64,000 nucleotides of DNA from Chromobotia macracanthus. Its lineage: Eukaryota > Chordata > Actinopteri > Cypriniformes > Botiidae. Where the stretch lies: NCBI GenBank assembly GCA_036877525.1, contig JAZGTH010000005.1, positions 3,374,001 to 3,438,000 on the forward strand. Reading direction: 5' to 3'. Positions 35,801-49,486 of this stretch are shown here, piece by piece. A program made the translations under genes and the position numbers. The first letter of the stretch is position 1, and every line of letters starts with the position of its first letter. The notes beneath the pieces were generated by a model. That model was not told where the DNA came from, searched no databases, and worked only from the letters and a program-made list of their open reading frames with translations.

Positions 35801-38800
35801 CTTCAGGGCCACTGTGAATAGTTCTGCAGCCCAAGTTTATGAATGTGAACTGTACTGAAATGCTGTTAAAGGTAAAGCCACAATATACACAGACAGTGCA
35901 AAGGACGTCAATGAGGTATTTGTGGCTTTCAAAAGCCACTATAATGGCCATAGCAGTGACCTTCAGATATTATTAAGCATTATATTTTGTCAACCAATAT
36001 TACAATCATTTCTCTAAACACACACTGAAAAGGGGGCCTCACAGAAATTGTGAAGTGTAAAACAAACAACATTATAATGATGACAAAATAGTTTTCCTTG
36101 AATATTTATTTTTATTTTGTTTATAGAGAAAAACACAAGGTATGACAGAGCGAATAAGCACTATAAAAAAGGTTGCCATAGGATGTCACAACAAAGGTGG
36201 TCAGCCATGTCCACAGCTAAGAAAGACCATCCAGCATCTAGTCTAAAAGCACCATGTCAGAGCAACAGGAAACTGACCCTTATGCAATGTGTATGACCTC
36301 ACAGGAAGCCAGCGAACAAAGGTTTTGTGGGTTTTTCTTTAGACTCACAGATAATGGTCCACTGTGTTTCTGCAGTGGGGTTACACAGACGCTTCAGTGT
36401 CATGGAGGAGAGGGGTTGGTGGAGCTGGGGGGGCAAGTATATGTATATGTATTAGCTCTTGCTGCATGGGTGACCTGTAGGCATCAGGCCAGCTACTCAA
36501 ATCCAAAACCCACCCTGGGTGGAAACTTGTGGCCTGTTTTATGTCAGTCTCTCTTGAGCTATAGAAACTGATGTCCTGGCAATGATAAGCAAGACAAACT
36601 TTGACTTTGAGCAAACTAAGCCATGGATTACCACACTTGAGCAAACAGCGGGGACGATCAGTCTTAGTTTTACAAACATCCTTTGAGCCATTGGCTTCCT
36701 GATTCATGATACAACAAATGTCATGAGATATGACTGGTTGAAAGAACACAATCTGCCAAGTTTGTTAAACATTCATTATTTTTCTAAGCTATCTAAGAAT
36801 TCTTCCAGGTCAACCTCGTTAAACATAAGAAGCATCTGTAACTTGCAAAACCTCTAATAATCTTAACCACTAATATGTAAATAAGCTGCAGAAAGTCAGA
36901 ACGAGCTGTGTTTGCAGCTTAGTTTAAAGGAAGTTTTAGGTTCAGAATATTTCCATAGTACATTAAATTATTTAATTTCACCAGGAAAATGTGATTCTTT
37001 ATGCTATTATTATTTTATGCTACCCTTTAAACTTACCACCAGGATTTTCAGAAAAGCTGTGGGAAAACACAGGATGTATACAAGGTTTTTTGCAACATCA
37101 CATTCACATTTAGTCTGAGCTCAAGTTTTGGTGAAAATTCTTCTTTTTTCTAAGCCATACCAATGGAGTAAGCATTTTCCACAATGACGCTTAAAGGAAT
37201 GCCACAGCAAGAACTACATTTATGTGGTGACCACAGCTTGTACTATATCTCCACTTGTTGCCATTGCAGTATGGAATATGCTTGTGTAACAATTTCTCAA
37301 GTGGGGTTCTTATTGGTTTAAGAGTGTTGAAACTAATGGGGTTGCTTTATGTCAGACTGCCACATACAGTACATACACATTACACACAGAAATGGGGGTT
37401 GAGCTCAAAGAAGCAATGACTGTAAAGTGTATAGAGTAAAGCAATACAGCCATGTTTAAATTGCCCTGCAAGCGCCCCAAGAGTATCTGTTATAAGTTCA
37501 TTGCGAGTAAATAACTGGTCAGAAACACACTGAATCCATCCAGGCCAGATATAGGCTGTGCCTCAAGGGAAGGATTGTAGCCCAGGAATGTGGAGCGGCC
37601 GGGTGTTTGTGTGAAGTGTTGGCTTCTAAGCAAGGATGTGGTAGGTCACAGTACTCTTGCTTTTGAGATCTGTTCCTCGAAACTGGCCTGGCAGTTCATC
37701 ATTTCAAATATTAGATTTAATCGCTAATCTTTTACTGATTTTTTTTTTTTGTTCACCCTGTGTTGCCTTCTACTTGTAGGTCCTCCAAACCCACTTGCCT
37801 TCCTGCTGACAAACACCCTCCCACATCTCTAAAAACTCCAGCTCTGTTACAAAAGCAAGAGGTGTCCTCCTAAAGCGTTCTTTAAGGCTTTCAATCTCAG
37901 GCAACTAAGTCACATGTATCTTTTATAGAGAGAACAATCCCAGAATGCAAGATGACGAAAAATATATGACGACCTTCAGAGATCCATGAGGCATCTGAAA
38001 GCACCTGCTAAGCAATGGATGCCTCCAGACAAAGGCGTCTCTATCCAGCCCCATAAAAGTGGCCAGGGCCCTTTCCTCCAGCCCCAAAGTTTGCCCTTCT
38101 GCAAGAGACTTTGCTCAGCCATACAATGCATAACTGTTACCCTTTTTCCACCAAAATAGTGCCAGTGCTGGTCTGGGGAATGCATTCCTAATAATGCATG
38201 AAGAAATTTCCACCCACTCAAGGCCAATACAAATGCAGTTTATCTTCAATCCATTCATATATCATCTGGTTCTTCCTCCACAAACAATTTCCTACCTTTT
38301 CTCAAAACATATCAACCAAAATTACATTTCCACAGTAATCTTTGCTCACAAATTACTACCCTAACACTTCTACAAACTTTATGGCACAGGAGATCTGCTG
38401 GAGAAGCGTGTGCATGTATACGTGTGTTTGTGCACCTCCCACCCCAGTGCATTAGTGAATCTACATTAATCTCGGCTGACACGGGCCAGGAAGGGCCTTC
38501 GAGAGCACCGGGACTGAGCGCGCTTAAACTGCCTGCTCAAATATTTATCCAGGATGTTTTTCGCCAAGGAAAAGGAGGCATGTCGCAGGTTAACTAGATC
38601 AAGATGAAAATGTCGTTCAGTTGGATGCAGAGAAGACTCACAGGGAAGAATATGCAGGAGCGGACAGGTATATGCAGGATCCATATCTGAAGGGTCTGTA
38701 TCAGCCATTATAAGTTTCTAAGAAACAAACTTGCAAGTGGTAATCTGCTACGCCTAGGGGTTCTCAGCAAGGATGACTAGACAAATGTTATTTCACTCAA

Positions 38801-40190
38801 CTAATATTCATAAGTCAAGCTGGCAAGGTTTATAACTCTATTATTACTTTAATACTATAATAATAAAACCAGAATTTAGAAGCAACAAGAGCAAGTTCTC
38901 ACCTTTCATTCCCTAAAATAACATCCATATTTAAAATTATTTTTCCTCACCAAAACGATCCCCAAATGCCTTGTGTCACATTATATTTGTGTTATATGCA
39001 TAAATTCAAATATGACAGCATCTGTCAGCACACGCCAGATGAAGCATTTCCAAAAACTGCTGCTTCCAGGAGAACAGCGTTAAGCACCATAATCATTTAC
39101 CTGACTAAATGAACCAAGGGTGGATGAAAGCACAAGCATGGGGGCATCAAGTGGAAATACCAGATGATTGGCCCAAATTAGTGGGAGTGCATTAAGCATG
39201 ATTACTAATTGTACAGTGACTGTTGGAACTGTTTAATCCCAGTGGCTGATTGTGTGCCTGGTGGGCTTTCCTTGCCAATCCCTGAGAGGGGTTGCAAAAC
39301 ACAGAGTGACTTGTGTTGTTGTGAAATGTAAGCATGTAAACACACAAGACTCCACTTTCATGAGCTTCATGCTTTCAGATGTTTGGTAACTTGCACACTT
39401 TTGCATCGGTAAGAAGCTTCATTGCTCATGCACACATTGTCAAAACGTCATAATGACATGCAGTTTGTAACAAATAAAGGTTGCGTTGTTAACGGCACAA
39501 GAATATGCTTGTGTGCACTTGTGTTTGAGTCAGATGCCTGTATTTTCTAAAAGACAGAAATATCAGGATTTCTATCAGTTGAAAGGTTTTTAAGTCCAAA
39601 TCTTTACATGAAAAGGCATTTAGACAATACATACTTGTGGGGTTGAGGAAACTTTGGCACTCAGACGGTTTGCATTGAACAAATTTCAACATTTCCAATA
39701 ATGCTATTTACAAAAGAAAACTTGACTTCTCAGAGTTTGCTCTTTCATGGCTTAAATTTATTTGGCATTGCCTCTGATGTTTCTTCAGGATTTTTTAGAA
39801 GAAATAAAAATAAAGCAAAATAGATAGGAAATAAAATGTATTAAAAAAAAGTCTAATTTTTCAGACAACATTTTAATTTATGGAAATATTTTACTTAAAA
39901 AGTACAATGTACATTTTTATTGTTTAGTTACAATAAACTGAGCACTTTAAAGGTATGCCCAGAAAAAAATATGTAGGGGACAAATATTGTCGCTTAATTA
40001 AAAAGTTAGTTTCTAACATTAATATAGAGTTATTAAATGAATGAGGATAGCATAGCTTAAAAAGCCTAGTTTTAGAAATTGAGGTGTTCAGGTTGGTTGT
40101 AGATATTGATTTCTTGACAAAATCACAGTTTACAACACTGTGGAGATCTCTTCTAAACTCGAGGAGAAGGAATTACTCCTTCTCAGGAAC
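32823..40190. other. convergent intergenic interval, part 1
   Basis: Only short frames without domains are present. Minor textures are a short TG run near 33531-33550, a stretch near 35495 resembling the opening of a common repeat (TTAAAGCCACAGTGTGCAAC), a T run at 37738-37750, and a possible repeat opening ACCCTTTTTCCACCAAAATA near 38139. Nothing here supports a gene. Confidence 0.4.
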
Positions 40191-40330
40191 AAAACTGAGA
40201 AGCAGAGTGCCCTGCAATACACTGGCCATCTGTTGAGGGTGTACACTGCCTATGGCCTGAGATGCTGGGATAGGCTCCACCCCTTTGACCCTGAAGAGGA
40301 CAAGCGGGTTTAGAGAATAGATGGATGGAA
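40191..40330 (+). mobile_element. 3' end of a LINE/SINE with ATGGATGGA tail
   Basis: CCCTGCAATACACTGGCCATC, split as CCCTGCAATACAC then TGGCCATC, is followed by GGTGTACACTGCCTATGGCC, TGGGATAGGCTCCACCCC, GACCCTGAAGAGGACAAGCG and GAATAGATGGATGGA. This series of blocks is a familiar fish retrotransposon 3' region ('...AGGCTCCAGC.CCCC.CGACCCTG...GGACAAGCGG...ATGGATGGA'). No open reading frame is retained. Confidence 0.75.
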
Positions 40331-41962
40331 CTGAGAAACTAAAGAGATCTCATTAGTGACTTGTTGCCAGTCTGGCACAGTTTGAAGGTAGTGTACATAG
40401 TGCTGTTGAATAAACTTTACATTTGCACTCTGGCTTAAAAGGTTCTTCTGTAAGCAAATACAGCCACTTCCCCCTTAGGCAATGGATAACAATGCAGGCA
40501 AAAATGTCAATGGGAAACATTACAATTTTGATTAAGAAAAGTGTTCACATGCACTATAATGAGCTATTTAAAGTGCTTTAAAATCTTTTAAAAATTGCGT
40601 ATGTCTAAAGACAGTAAACATTATATATATGGTTACAGTCAATGAAAACATATATCTAAATCGTACTATTACTAATACTCCTCCAATTTGTCCATTGGAA
40701 AAAATTAGCCTTTCTCAAACAACAAGGGCTAAATATTTTTAATTTACTTGACAGTTAAAATAGTTCACATCTCCTTTTCTTCACATGTTTAATTTTGGAT
40801 TTATCTGCCTAAAATTTGCTCCGATGTGTTTTCTTTACAGCCTCACATGGCAACAGAATTCCTCTCCATTTGTTTTATTTATTACTGTGAATGAGGTCTT
40901 TCGTGGTTTTGTTTTACACAGCAGAGAAAGATTCAGCTTTCAGTGGGGAAACAGGGTCATAATTCAATTATGACTTTACAAAGCAGTGAATGGTAGCACA
41001 GAGGTTGAGGATAATTATTAGTTAAAGTGTAACTATTACTGAAGCCAGATCTGGATGTTTATAGGCCATTTTCTATTACAGGAACAAGATTTAGGCCAGT
41101 CATCTGCAATATATAAAACTACTCTGTTTATTGCCAAATATCTTTGTTTACATAGTTTACTTCAAATGGGCACATTTAAAAAGACATTTAATATTTTAAA
41201 TATTTGAGCATTCCATGGATATCAAGGTTCAAATGTAAAGGAATTTATAAATTTCCTTCCATTTGTATTTGAATGACCCCATTTTTATTCATCTTTGTGT
41301 CTTCATTAGTTCATTGTAAACAGTCCTGTGACATGACAAAATAAAAGTACAAATATTTCTTGTAGTATCTTAATTACTACAAGTAGGATCTAATGTCATA
41401 AAAGCTGCATGTACTATAATTTTATGATCATTCTTAAATTATTATTAGTAGTAAGTTTTAAAAAGAGTATACCACACTAGCGGTCAAGTAGCCTTATTTT
41501 TGTAAAGGAGGGCTTGCAATGTAACATCTAATACTCAATATCTGACCACAAAACCAGATTATGTTCAAAATATGAACCAAACACTGAGCTGAAGGTGTAT
41601 TTACAGGACAGCTTAAAAGTTCCACTCCATGTTTTTGTCATCTGGATACTGCATGCATGAAGGAATGCAGTATTCCTTTTCGGTGAAAAACATTACATAG
41701 CTAGTCAAGCAGTGTTTCTAAGAAACAGAGGAAAGAAATGTGGAGGGGAAGTTGTTGAACGTGATTGTGTTTATTTGCGGGCTGTGTGTGGGACGCAGGA
41801 AGCCCTGGGGGCCCAGACCCTCTCTGTTAGTTATAGAGTGAAGAGGAAACTGTTGGCTGTGTCTGTCCTTTTAAACTGCTGGGGATGGAGCCGTTGTACA
41901 GATCTGTGCAATGTTAGCCACTGCACTACTTAAGAGTTCTCATTCACACAAGTAATTCTAAC
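40331..41962. other. AT-rich intergenic DNA
   Basis: No gene or repeat is recognised. Confidence 0.4.
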
Positions 41963-42075
41963 TTTTACTCATCAAAAATGAAAATTCTGTCATTATTTTG
42001 TCCAAATCTATTACTTCCTTTCTTCTGTGAAAAACAAATATTTTGAAGACCATTGTTTTGCATATAATAAGGTGA
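41963..42075 (+). mobile_element. partial palindromic MITE, copy 2
   Basis: CATCAAAAATGAAAATTCTGTCATTATTTTGTCC (as CATCAAAAATGAAAATTC then TGTCATTATTTTGTCC) and later CTTTCTTCTGTGAAAAACA, TATTTTGAAGACCATTG match the left half of the 13448-13687 family in order. The left terminus and the whole right half are missing or decayed. Confidence 0.55.
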
Positions 42076-42254
42076 ATAAGGCTTATTTCTCACATAGAGC
42101 TAACTTTAGCTTTGGCTTGTCAGTTTGGAGCTTGTCAGTCCCAGTTCTTATTTACTTTCATTATATGGAAAACAGTACTTGAAATACTCCGCAAATATTT
42201 ACCTTTCGTGTTCCAAAATAATGACTTTTTCTTTTCTGGGTAATATATATATTC

Positions 42255-42312
42255 CTTTAAAGGCAAAGTGTACCATTTCTGTGCCACTAGCAGCATGAAA
42301 ATTGGCCAAGCA
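42255..42312 (+). repeat. fragment of a 'CTTTAAAGGCAAAGTGT' repeat
   Basis: CTTTAAAGGCAAAGTGTACC with TGTGCCACTAGCAGCATG resembles the opening of a common teleost repeat with a 'GCGCCACTAG' box. It may be related to 2150-2306. Confidence 0.4.
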
Positions 42313-42559
42313 AATAGATCCACCCTAAACTCACACTATTGATGTTTCTGTTCTAGCCTGGTTGGGACACTTAAACAAACAGAACAATGTTTTGATAGTA
42401 CCACAATATTGCTTATACTTTTTATTAATGCATGATTGGATGCCATATAATTGTGACAATACTCACTTGACCTTTAAGTGTAGGATCTATCATTTTGTTT
42501 ACAGTTCATCTTCAAAAACTACAGGAAGCCAAAGCTATTTAATCAGATCGCTCCAAAAG

Positions 42560-43130
42560 TAACATGAATCTCTGTTTCTAGACACAGCTCCGTGTGTTGC
42601 ACAACCCCAAAGCATCTAGCTGTTCTCATTTGCCTTGAGGTTTTCCCTCCATTTCCCTTTTGGTAATTTGACATTTTCACCACATCCACTTGGGTTTCTT
42701 GCTGGTGTCTTGGCTCAGAGCAGCCACAGCTTTTTCTGGAACGTTCTACCCCCTGCTAGCTCTCTTTTGTGTGGTTTTCCTCCAAAGCACATGGCTTGTG
42801 TCCCAGAGGGGGATGGAATGGTTTATGGATCAGGGCAAACATGGTCAGGCCAGCTAAGGCCTCTCTCACGAGGACAAACAGCAAACAAGAGCCTGTGGGA
42901 CTTTTCATTGAGCAATTTGTTCTATTTTCTTTCCCAGTATCTCTGATTGTGGAACGGAGGCAGAAGGAACAGAAATGAAATTAAAAGAACTTTGGCCATA
43001 ACAGGCTAAATAGGTCATCGTTTCTGCTTGACACTGACACTGAACAGCGACCAGGACCTTTCCTCTGGCAATCGCTGTCCTTTCAGAGCCAATATGAGAA
43101 AAATGACTGTAAAACCTACGTTTGTTAATT
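42560..43130. promoter_or_regulatory. candidate conserved non-coding block
   Basis: This is a complex unique stretch of balanced base composition between AT-rich, repeat-bearing segments; the part around 42990-43130 is the most enhancer-like (for example AACAGGCTAAATAGGTCATC). A 103-codon frame (42635-42946) shows no domain. The call is inference only. Confidence 0.2.
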
Positions 43131-43526
43131 AATAATTTCCGCAGTCAAACACTGTCCCTGTAGATTAGTTTTAGTTTACATGCCGCAATATGCAATGCGC
43201 AGATCCGGGATTGGGACTGCGAGTTCAGGTGTGGGATTCTGAAACAGATGAGGTATTAAGTGTGTTTTAGCTTGGTCTAAATTACATCAAGGCAATGGTC
43301 TATTTTAAAAAAAAAATTCAAAAAAAAGTTCCTCTATTTTTGAGGGGGCAGTAGATCAATATAGTCAGTAAAGTAATAGCACAGCAATTATTTCTAATGT
43401 TAATAGCACAGCAGTATAGTTTCCTTCAAAATTTACTGGTAACTACAGTGGAAACAATATAAGCTTACCCATAGTTCTCAGTGTGTATTTAGGTATGAAC
43501 TTTGCAAAACTAAGAAAGTCTTCAAA

Positions 43527-43720
43527 AGTTTAATGAAATAGTTCTGTTGTAATTTATTCACCCTATAGTAGTTACAAACCTCTAGGACATGCTTTGTTAC
43601 GCAGAACACAAACATTTAGAATAATATTCATGCTGCTATTTTCCATGTAATAAAACAACTATGAAAGAACCATATAAAGTCATGTGAATCTATGTAATAC
43701 AAAAGTACCATATAAAGTGT
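43527..43720 (+). mobile_element. degenerate palindromic MITE, copy 3
   Basis: GAAATAGTTCTGTTGTAATTTATTCACCCT (as GAAATAGTTCTG then TAATTTATTCACCCT), followed by AGTTACAAACCTCTAGGACA and GCAGAACACAAACATTTAGA, aligns by eye to the left half of the 13448-13687 family. It is strongly decayed. Confidence 0.45.
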
Positions 43721-45032
43721 TCTGAATCCATTAATAGCTTGGTGCACCATATTTGAATGTATCTAAACATGGAGAGATTTGGAGCTAGAGCACAGAAAGA
43801 AAATCATACAGTTTTGAAAAGACAAGGGTTAATAAATGAGAATAGAATTCTCAGAAATATTTAGATCATTTATATGAAATTTCTTAACTGAAAGTAAAAT
43901 ATCTGATTCATTTATGTATTTATTACACTGATACTGAAGATTTTACTTTATTAATTTCATTAAAGGGTGACTAGAGGATTGATCCTCCATACAATCTGCA
44001 ATCTGGAGTTCATGCAATGCAGTTTACTGCCTTTTAAAGCATCTATTTTTATCTTGCCCCAACACCCTGGCCCTTCCCTGCTGCCTCACTACCAGGGCTG
44101 GAGAGAGCTCATTTAGTAGACAGCTGGATAGCTCACACACACAGTCACAATAATGCCTCCACACAGGGCTACGGGCGATGAAGGAGGAGCAGACAGTATC
44201 ACTTAGCACTTTATGGATCATACTTCCTTCACACTAACATTCACATTTATTGGCCCCAGCTGAGCAGCACCTAAATTCTCCACATTCTCCAGTCTCCACT
44301 GTCAGCTGCCCTCTCTAACTCTCACTCTCTATATCAGACTTCTGCACAAGGAGGTATTGTAAAAAAGACAGAGGTGACCCCTGCTCCCATACTGAGAGGC
44401 AGAGAGAGAGCGAGAGGAGGTAAAATTAACACCGGGAAATAATTAACCTAATCCAGGGCCAGGCAGGCTGGTTTATGGTCACCCAGTAAAGACAGCAGGA
44501 TGTCTGGTTCTAAAGACAGGAAAAGGTATGTGATAGTACACTTGTTTTTTTGTTTTTTTAAGGGTATAAGTTGGGTGATGTACAGAACCTTTTTATTATG
44601 CTTACAGTTTAATTTAGTCCAGAAAAATAAAACAGAGCAAATTATCAAGTATTCTTTCAGGACCAAATCCATTTATAAGATAAATAAACTACAATAAAGT
44701 AAAGCAAACACTCTCTGTCAGATTTGGAACTGAAATTAACTAATAAATCTGATGGTGGTAAAAAGTTATTCTGCAAGTAATTTGCAAAAAAGTAAAGAGA
44801 TTTCTTGTCACTGTGTCATTTTAAGCTTGAATTTAATGCAATGCAATGGCGAAGTTGAGATCACCGTGAAGCACACCACCCGCCCCAGAACTCTGATTCA
44901 TATGCTCTTCCACACTGATAAATCATCTGTTTGTTTTTGTTAACTTGACAGCAGGAAAGAGTTGGGATTACCAAGTGCAGGCCTCAAAAGCAGCCAGCCT
45001 CAACATGGTTGTGCAACCAGGCAACTGCTATA

Positions 45033-45035
<3 letters not shown>
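43721..45035. other. intergenic DNA
   Basis: No gene is seen. A purine-rich tract (GGCAGAGAGAGAGCGAGAGG, 44398-44417) is present. The 44030-44350 part is complex and could be regulatory. Confidence 0.35.

Positions 45036-45092
<57 letters not shown>
45036..45092. repeat. (AC)n microsatellite, 57 bp
   Basis: This is an uninterrupted AC/CA dinucleotide run of about 28 units. It accounts for the poly-Cys/Val frames on the - strand, which are not genes. Confidence 0.98.
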
Positions 45093-45094
<2 letters not shown>

Positions 45095-48000
45095 CTCACT
45101 AAGATGTGAACTGCTGTAGATATATGGACAACAGTTGTAATAACCCATGTAACTGTGACCCAATTGCCTAACCTGAAAGTCATAGCTGGCAAAGTACAAC
45201 ATGTTTGGAATTTCAAGCCAAAATGTACCTCCAGCAAACATGTCTTTTGCAGGATTTGTTACAACAGTAGCTTTCAAAAGCATTTAACCAGTTAACTTAT
45301 TTTGATGAATTATAGATTTTACTGAGATTTTTTAAAATACATTTGAAATACTTGGATTTATTTTTTTTGTTGCTTTTGCAGCAAAAATCATATATCACAC
45401 TGAAGTCTGACAAGAAATCTGTATCTTGGTCCCAGTTGACTACAAAATCTTTACCACAGCACCTGGGCCATTATGCCTGTAAGAAATGGTTTCACGTGGT
45501 TCTTTTGAATTGTGCATCTATTGTGCCACCTACACATACATGTCAGTAATATGTAGAATTTATGATGTGGCTGACTGGTGTACCTTTACTCATGCATTGA
45601 ATATGATTGTTTCTCTTTGTGGTTTCAATCATTAGTTTCTTTCTACATGTTTCGATAGACAATGTTTCCAAGGCAAGTTGTGATTTTCAAATTACATTGA
45701 AAATCTAGGGTGTTAAACCCCATTTATACATGGAAATACACAGGATTTCAAAACATTTAAAACCAAGAAATGTTGTGACACGAGTTAGAAATATTTGAAA
45801 TTAAAGAATGGATATTTAAATAGAATAATTTATACTAGTGCTCTTGTATCTAAATTTCTTATAATCTATAATTTTGCCATGTACATGATAGTGTGTGTAT
45901 CCAATAGCACTGGAACCTTGCATGAGCTTAAAGTCTGTAACGTATATGCTAATGTCTTTATCAAGAGGAAGGTCTGCTATTATATTTGCACTGAGCAGAC
46001 ACACTCAGCACTGTGCTGAAATGTCCTCACAGAGATTTATTGTCCCAGAGGCACTGTTCAGAGTAGCAGAGACCTGGCAAACAGGCAAGAGGAGGAAGAG
46101 TACATTTACAGTGCGATCAGAAGCACAAGGAACACTCGTGAGCAAGGAAGACTTTTCTGCTATAGACTATCGTCTATTTTTTAATCAGACAAACACATCC
46201 AGTAGCCTTATAGAAAGCTGATGGTTGTGCAAGATTGTAGACATTTTATCAGACACATAATGTGTTTAAGTGTAAATAAATAACATTGTGCAATCTCAAT
46301 TTAAATCCAAACTTTTTTTAGGTTAGAGTACAGTTATGACTTCAGAAAGAAACAGGGTTGATGGTAACAGGGCTGACAGCTTTACAGTTTCTTCTGACAT
46401 TACAAGCCTTGTGCTTGAGGTTGTAAAACTACATGGTGCTTCCTAGAAAGTTTAATGCTCATATTTTTACAAGCATTCCCTTTTCTATGATTAACTGAAC
46501 AGTTAGTTAGACGGTTTACTTTAAAAACCATTTCTAACCAACGGTTAGAAATCCTATATAAAGTAAAATAAGAGGAGACTCTTTAAAAGTTTAAAAAGCT
46601 TTTTTTAATTATTTGTGGAATAGTTCATTACTTGGGGGGGTGTAACCTGGAGACACAATTTCAAGACTTTTTAATAATGCACTCAACTAAAGAAAGGGAA
46701 AAAATGTTATATTTCAATACACTTTGAAATATAAGGTTTTCATCAAAACATGCATATTTTATAGTACAGTAAAGAAAAGTTGAAAAATCAAAACATGCAA
46801 AAAGCATCTTATGTAAATGCCTTTTATATACACCAGACAAAATCAGGTAAACCCCAAATCAACCAGTGTGTCAACTCCTGACCAGTGGATTCTGAATATA
46901 TATAGTTTTGCACATCCCTAATTTGGAGGAAGCTGAGATTTAGGTCACTGGGTTTGCCTGTACAAGGTGGTAATGACCAGTTAATCATTAAAGACCCCCC
47001 AGTAAAGCTATAAACATACTGTGACCTCTGGTCCCCCACCTTCGACCTGATGGAATGGAGCCTTAATGGAGGCCAGACACCAGCAAAGGGTGGCAGTATG
47101 GCCCATGGGAAGGACGAGGGTTTTGGAGTTCAAGCACCCACTTGTTTTCAAGCTGTGATGGCCCAATGAGGAGGAGGAGGAGAACCAGGGAGGAAGTTTA
47201 TATAGCCGAGTCTGGAGGGCCGCAGGAGTGTAGATATTTATAAAACTAGCAATCCTTTGCTAAAATTAATAAATAAGCACAATTGAAGGCATCCTGTTAT
47301 TTTGTGGCCAGGGCTGAGGAAGTTATTTTGTGGTACACTGATAATTTTGGTTAGAACACCAGGCTATAAATACTGTCAGCACTGCTCCCTCCCAAACTCT
47401 AAATGAAAATCCGGTGTTTAGCAAAACAACTGCAGGAGGAAAAAGACTGAGGTGGAACATTTTTGAAGTAGATCTTAAAGCAGAACTTCTGTGACCGAGC
47501 AGGGTTTGGAAGGGTTTGTTTGTTATTTGACAGTTCAGTCTACATCCTTGTCAGCCGACCATAACTCAAGTGAATTTTGCTGAGGCACTCCAGTCAATTA
47601 TACAGAAGTAGCAGACAGGGTAGTTAGTGTTGGATAGGTGGAAGAAACTTGGGGTCAAGACCCAATCAACACTCCCCCCCGCGGCTCTGTCAAGTGGCAT
47701 TTTCTACTGACGCCAGTGCCATAAAACTCAATGAGGTTTAGGAAACACAAAATGGCTTTTATGACTTAACTGAAATTGTTTTACAATAACCTCCATAACA
47801 CTTAGCCTAACATGATGGTATTCTCAGCTTCAGGGGCAAAATCCAAATGGACTGAATACATTTATTAAACAAGGACACTGAGGTAAATAAACACTCAGAC
47901 ACACAATACTTCAATGCTTATACTTGATTTTAAGTAAGCTAAACTGGCATTCACCACTGTGTTATTCTCTAAAAGTCAACATTAAGATTAGGGCATAAAC

Positions 48001-49426
48001 AGCTTCCTTTGGTTCCGGTGGTCTTTTCCATGTTGTCACAGTGTCCTGGCCCCCTACAGAGAAGGCGGGCAACTGGGGCCACCATGACCTCGCATGGTGG
48101 GATATGAGCTGGAGCCAGCTTGGCTTGTTTAAGGCTTGTTTATGGCCTCTGAGAGGCAGGAAATGCCGCCAGTGATTCCTGTTGGACTTGTAGCTAATTT
48201 AACAGGCACTTTTTATTTACTGATAGTTACGCTAATGCCCTTGTCATTCAGAAGAAAACAAGCGAACTTATGACACATCCAACTACCTTATTCCCCTGTC
48301 CTTCCTGTACTCCTCCAAACCCACTTCCTCTGAAATAAAAGGGCTTACAATGTGGCAGTATCATTGCTTTCAATCAGTGCGCCGGGCCCCGACAGTTATC
48401 CCTGGTCATCAGAGCAGAATGTTTGTTCCTGTCGTAATATGTTTAATTCTGTGGAGGATGTTTTGATTTGCCACCAGGTCTGTTTTTCATTGGAGAGGAG
48501 CTCACCACAACCCATCCGTTGCCCTGTGGGCAAGAGTGACAGACATTGGATCTGGATGGAGAATGAGCTGTGCCCTTTATTAACTGCTGCTGAAAACACA
48601 GCAAAGATTGGACTTCAGATATTTTATGTCTAAGGTTTTGTGCAATTTATACTTGATGTAAGGCTGAAAATAATATTTGTTAAATATCAAAATAAATTTA
48701 AATTAATATAACAATAATTATAAAAAATAATATCAGCTAACAAAAAAATATTAGTAAAGTGTTTTGCTTTACTGAAGCAACAACAAACTACCCATCATCT
48801 TAAATCCAAATCTACCTACTGTACCTAAACAGCATTTAAAGGCATCATTAGTGCACTTCCTGAAACTGTCTGCTGCAAAATGTATCTACAATGCTTTGTG
48901 CTAGATTCCCAGGAGGCTTCACACATGCTCAGAGGAAAATGCCATCCCAAAAATGCAATGCGGCTGCCTAATGTAGACTGTAGGCAACAAGGTATCCCTG
49001 AATAGGCTATGGAACAGAAAGATATAAGAGAGGGGAAACTTGGAGTTTAAATAAACACTTTAAATAAAGTAAAAATAAATAATACATTTGAATGATGTTG
49101 GAAAGTGCAGTTAGTATATGCTAATAAAAGTCAACCATAAAATAAAATACTTGTGTTTATATATCTGGCACCTTAAAAATGTTTAGGTGGATGCATGAAG
49201 CTCATAAGAATGATATAAGTACTCTCCCAGAATTCACATGGGGCTCACAGCCATCCCAGGTTTCAGTACTTCAGGAACATGTTTATGTGACTAAACGACC
49301 CTCATGTGATAGATAAGGCAGGCAGAGTAAACAGGAGCTAAGATAACATGCTGATAGAGTGTTCCTGTACTTCCGGTGCTGCATATTTGCCATCTGATCA
49401 AGTGGGCAAATGAGTGTGTGTGTTTT

Positions 49427-49432
<6 letters not shown>
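45093..49432. other. convergent intergenic interval, part 2
   Basis: No supported gene is seen. Unique complex segments around 47000-47470 and 48130-48640 contain motifs such as CTGTTATTTTGTGGCCAG and GTAGCTAATTTAACAGGCAC and may be conserved enhancers. The remainder is AT-rich and featureless. Confidence 0.35.

Positions 49433-49484
<52 letters not shown>
49433..49484. repeat. (TG)n microsatellite, 52 bp
   Basis: This is an uninterrupted TG run of 26 units, preceded by a shorter GTGTGTGTG and TATATA segment. Confidence 0.98.

Positions 49485-49486
<2 letters not shown>

Noticed and set aside
44984..45283. Cys/Val-repeat protein frames on the - strand
   Set aside because: The repetitive residues are translation of the (AC)n microsatellite.
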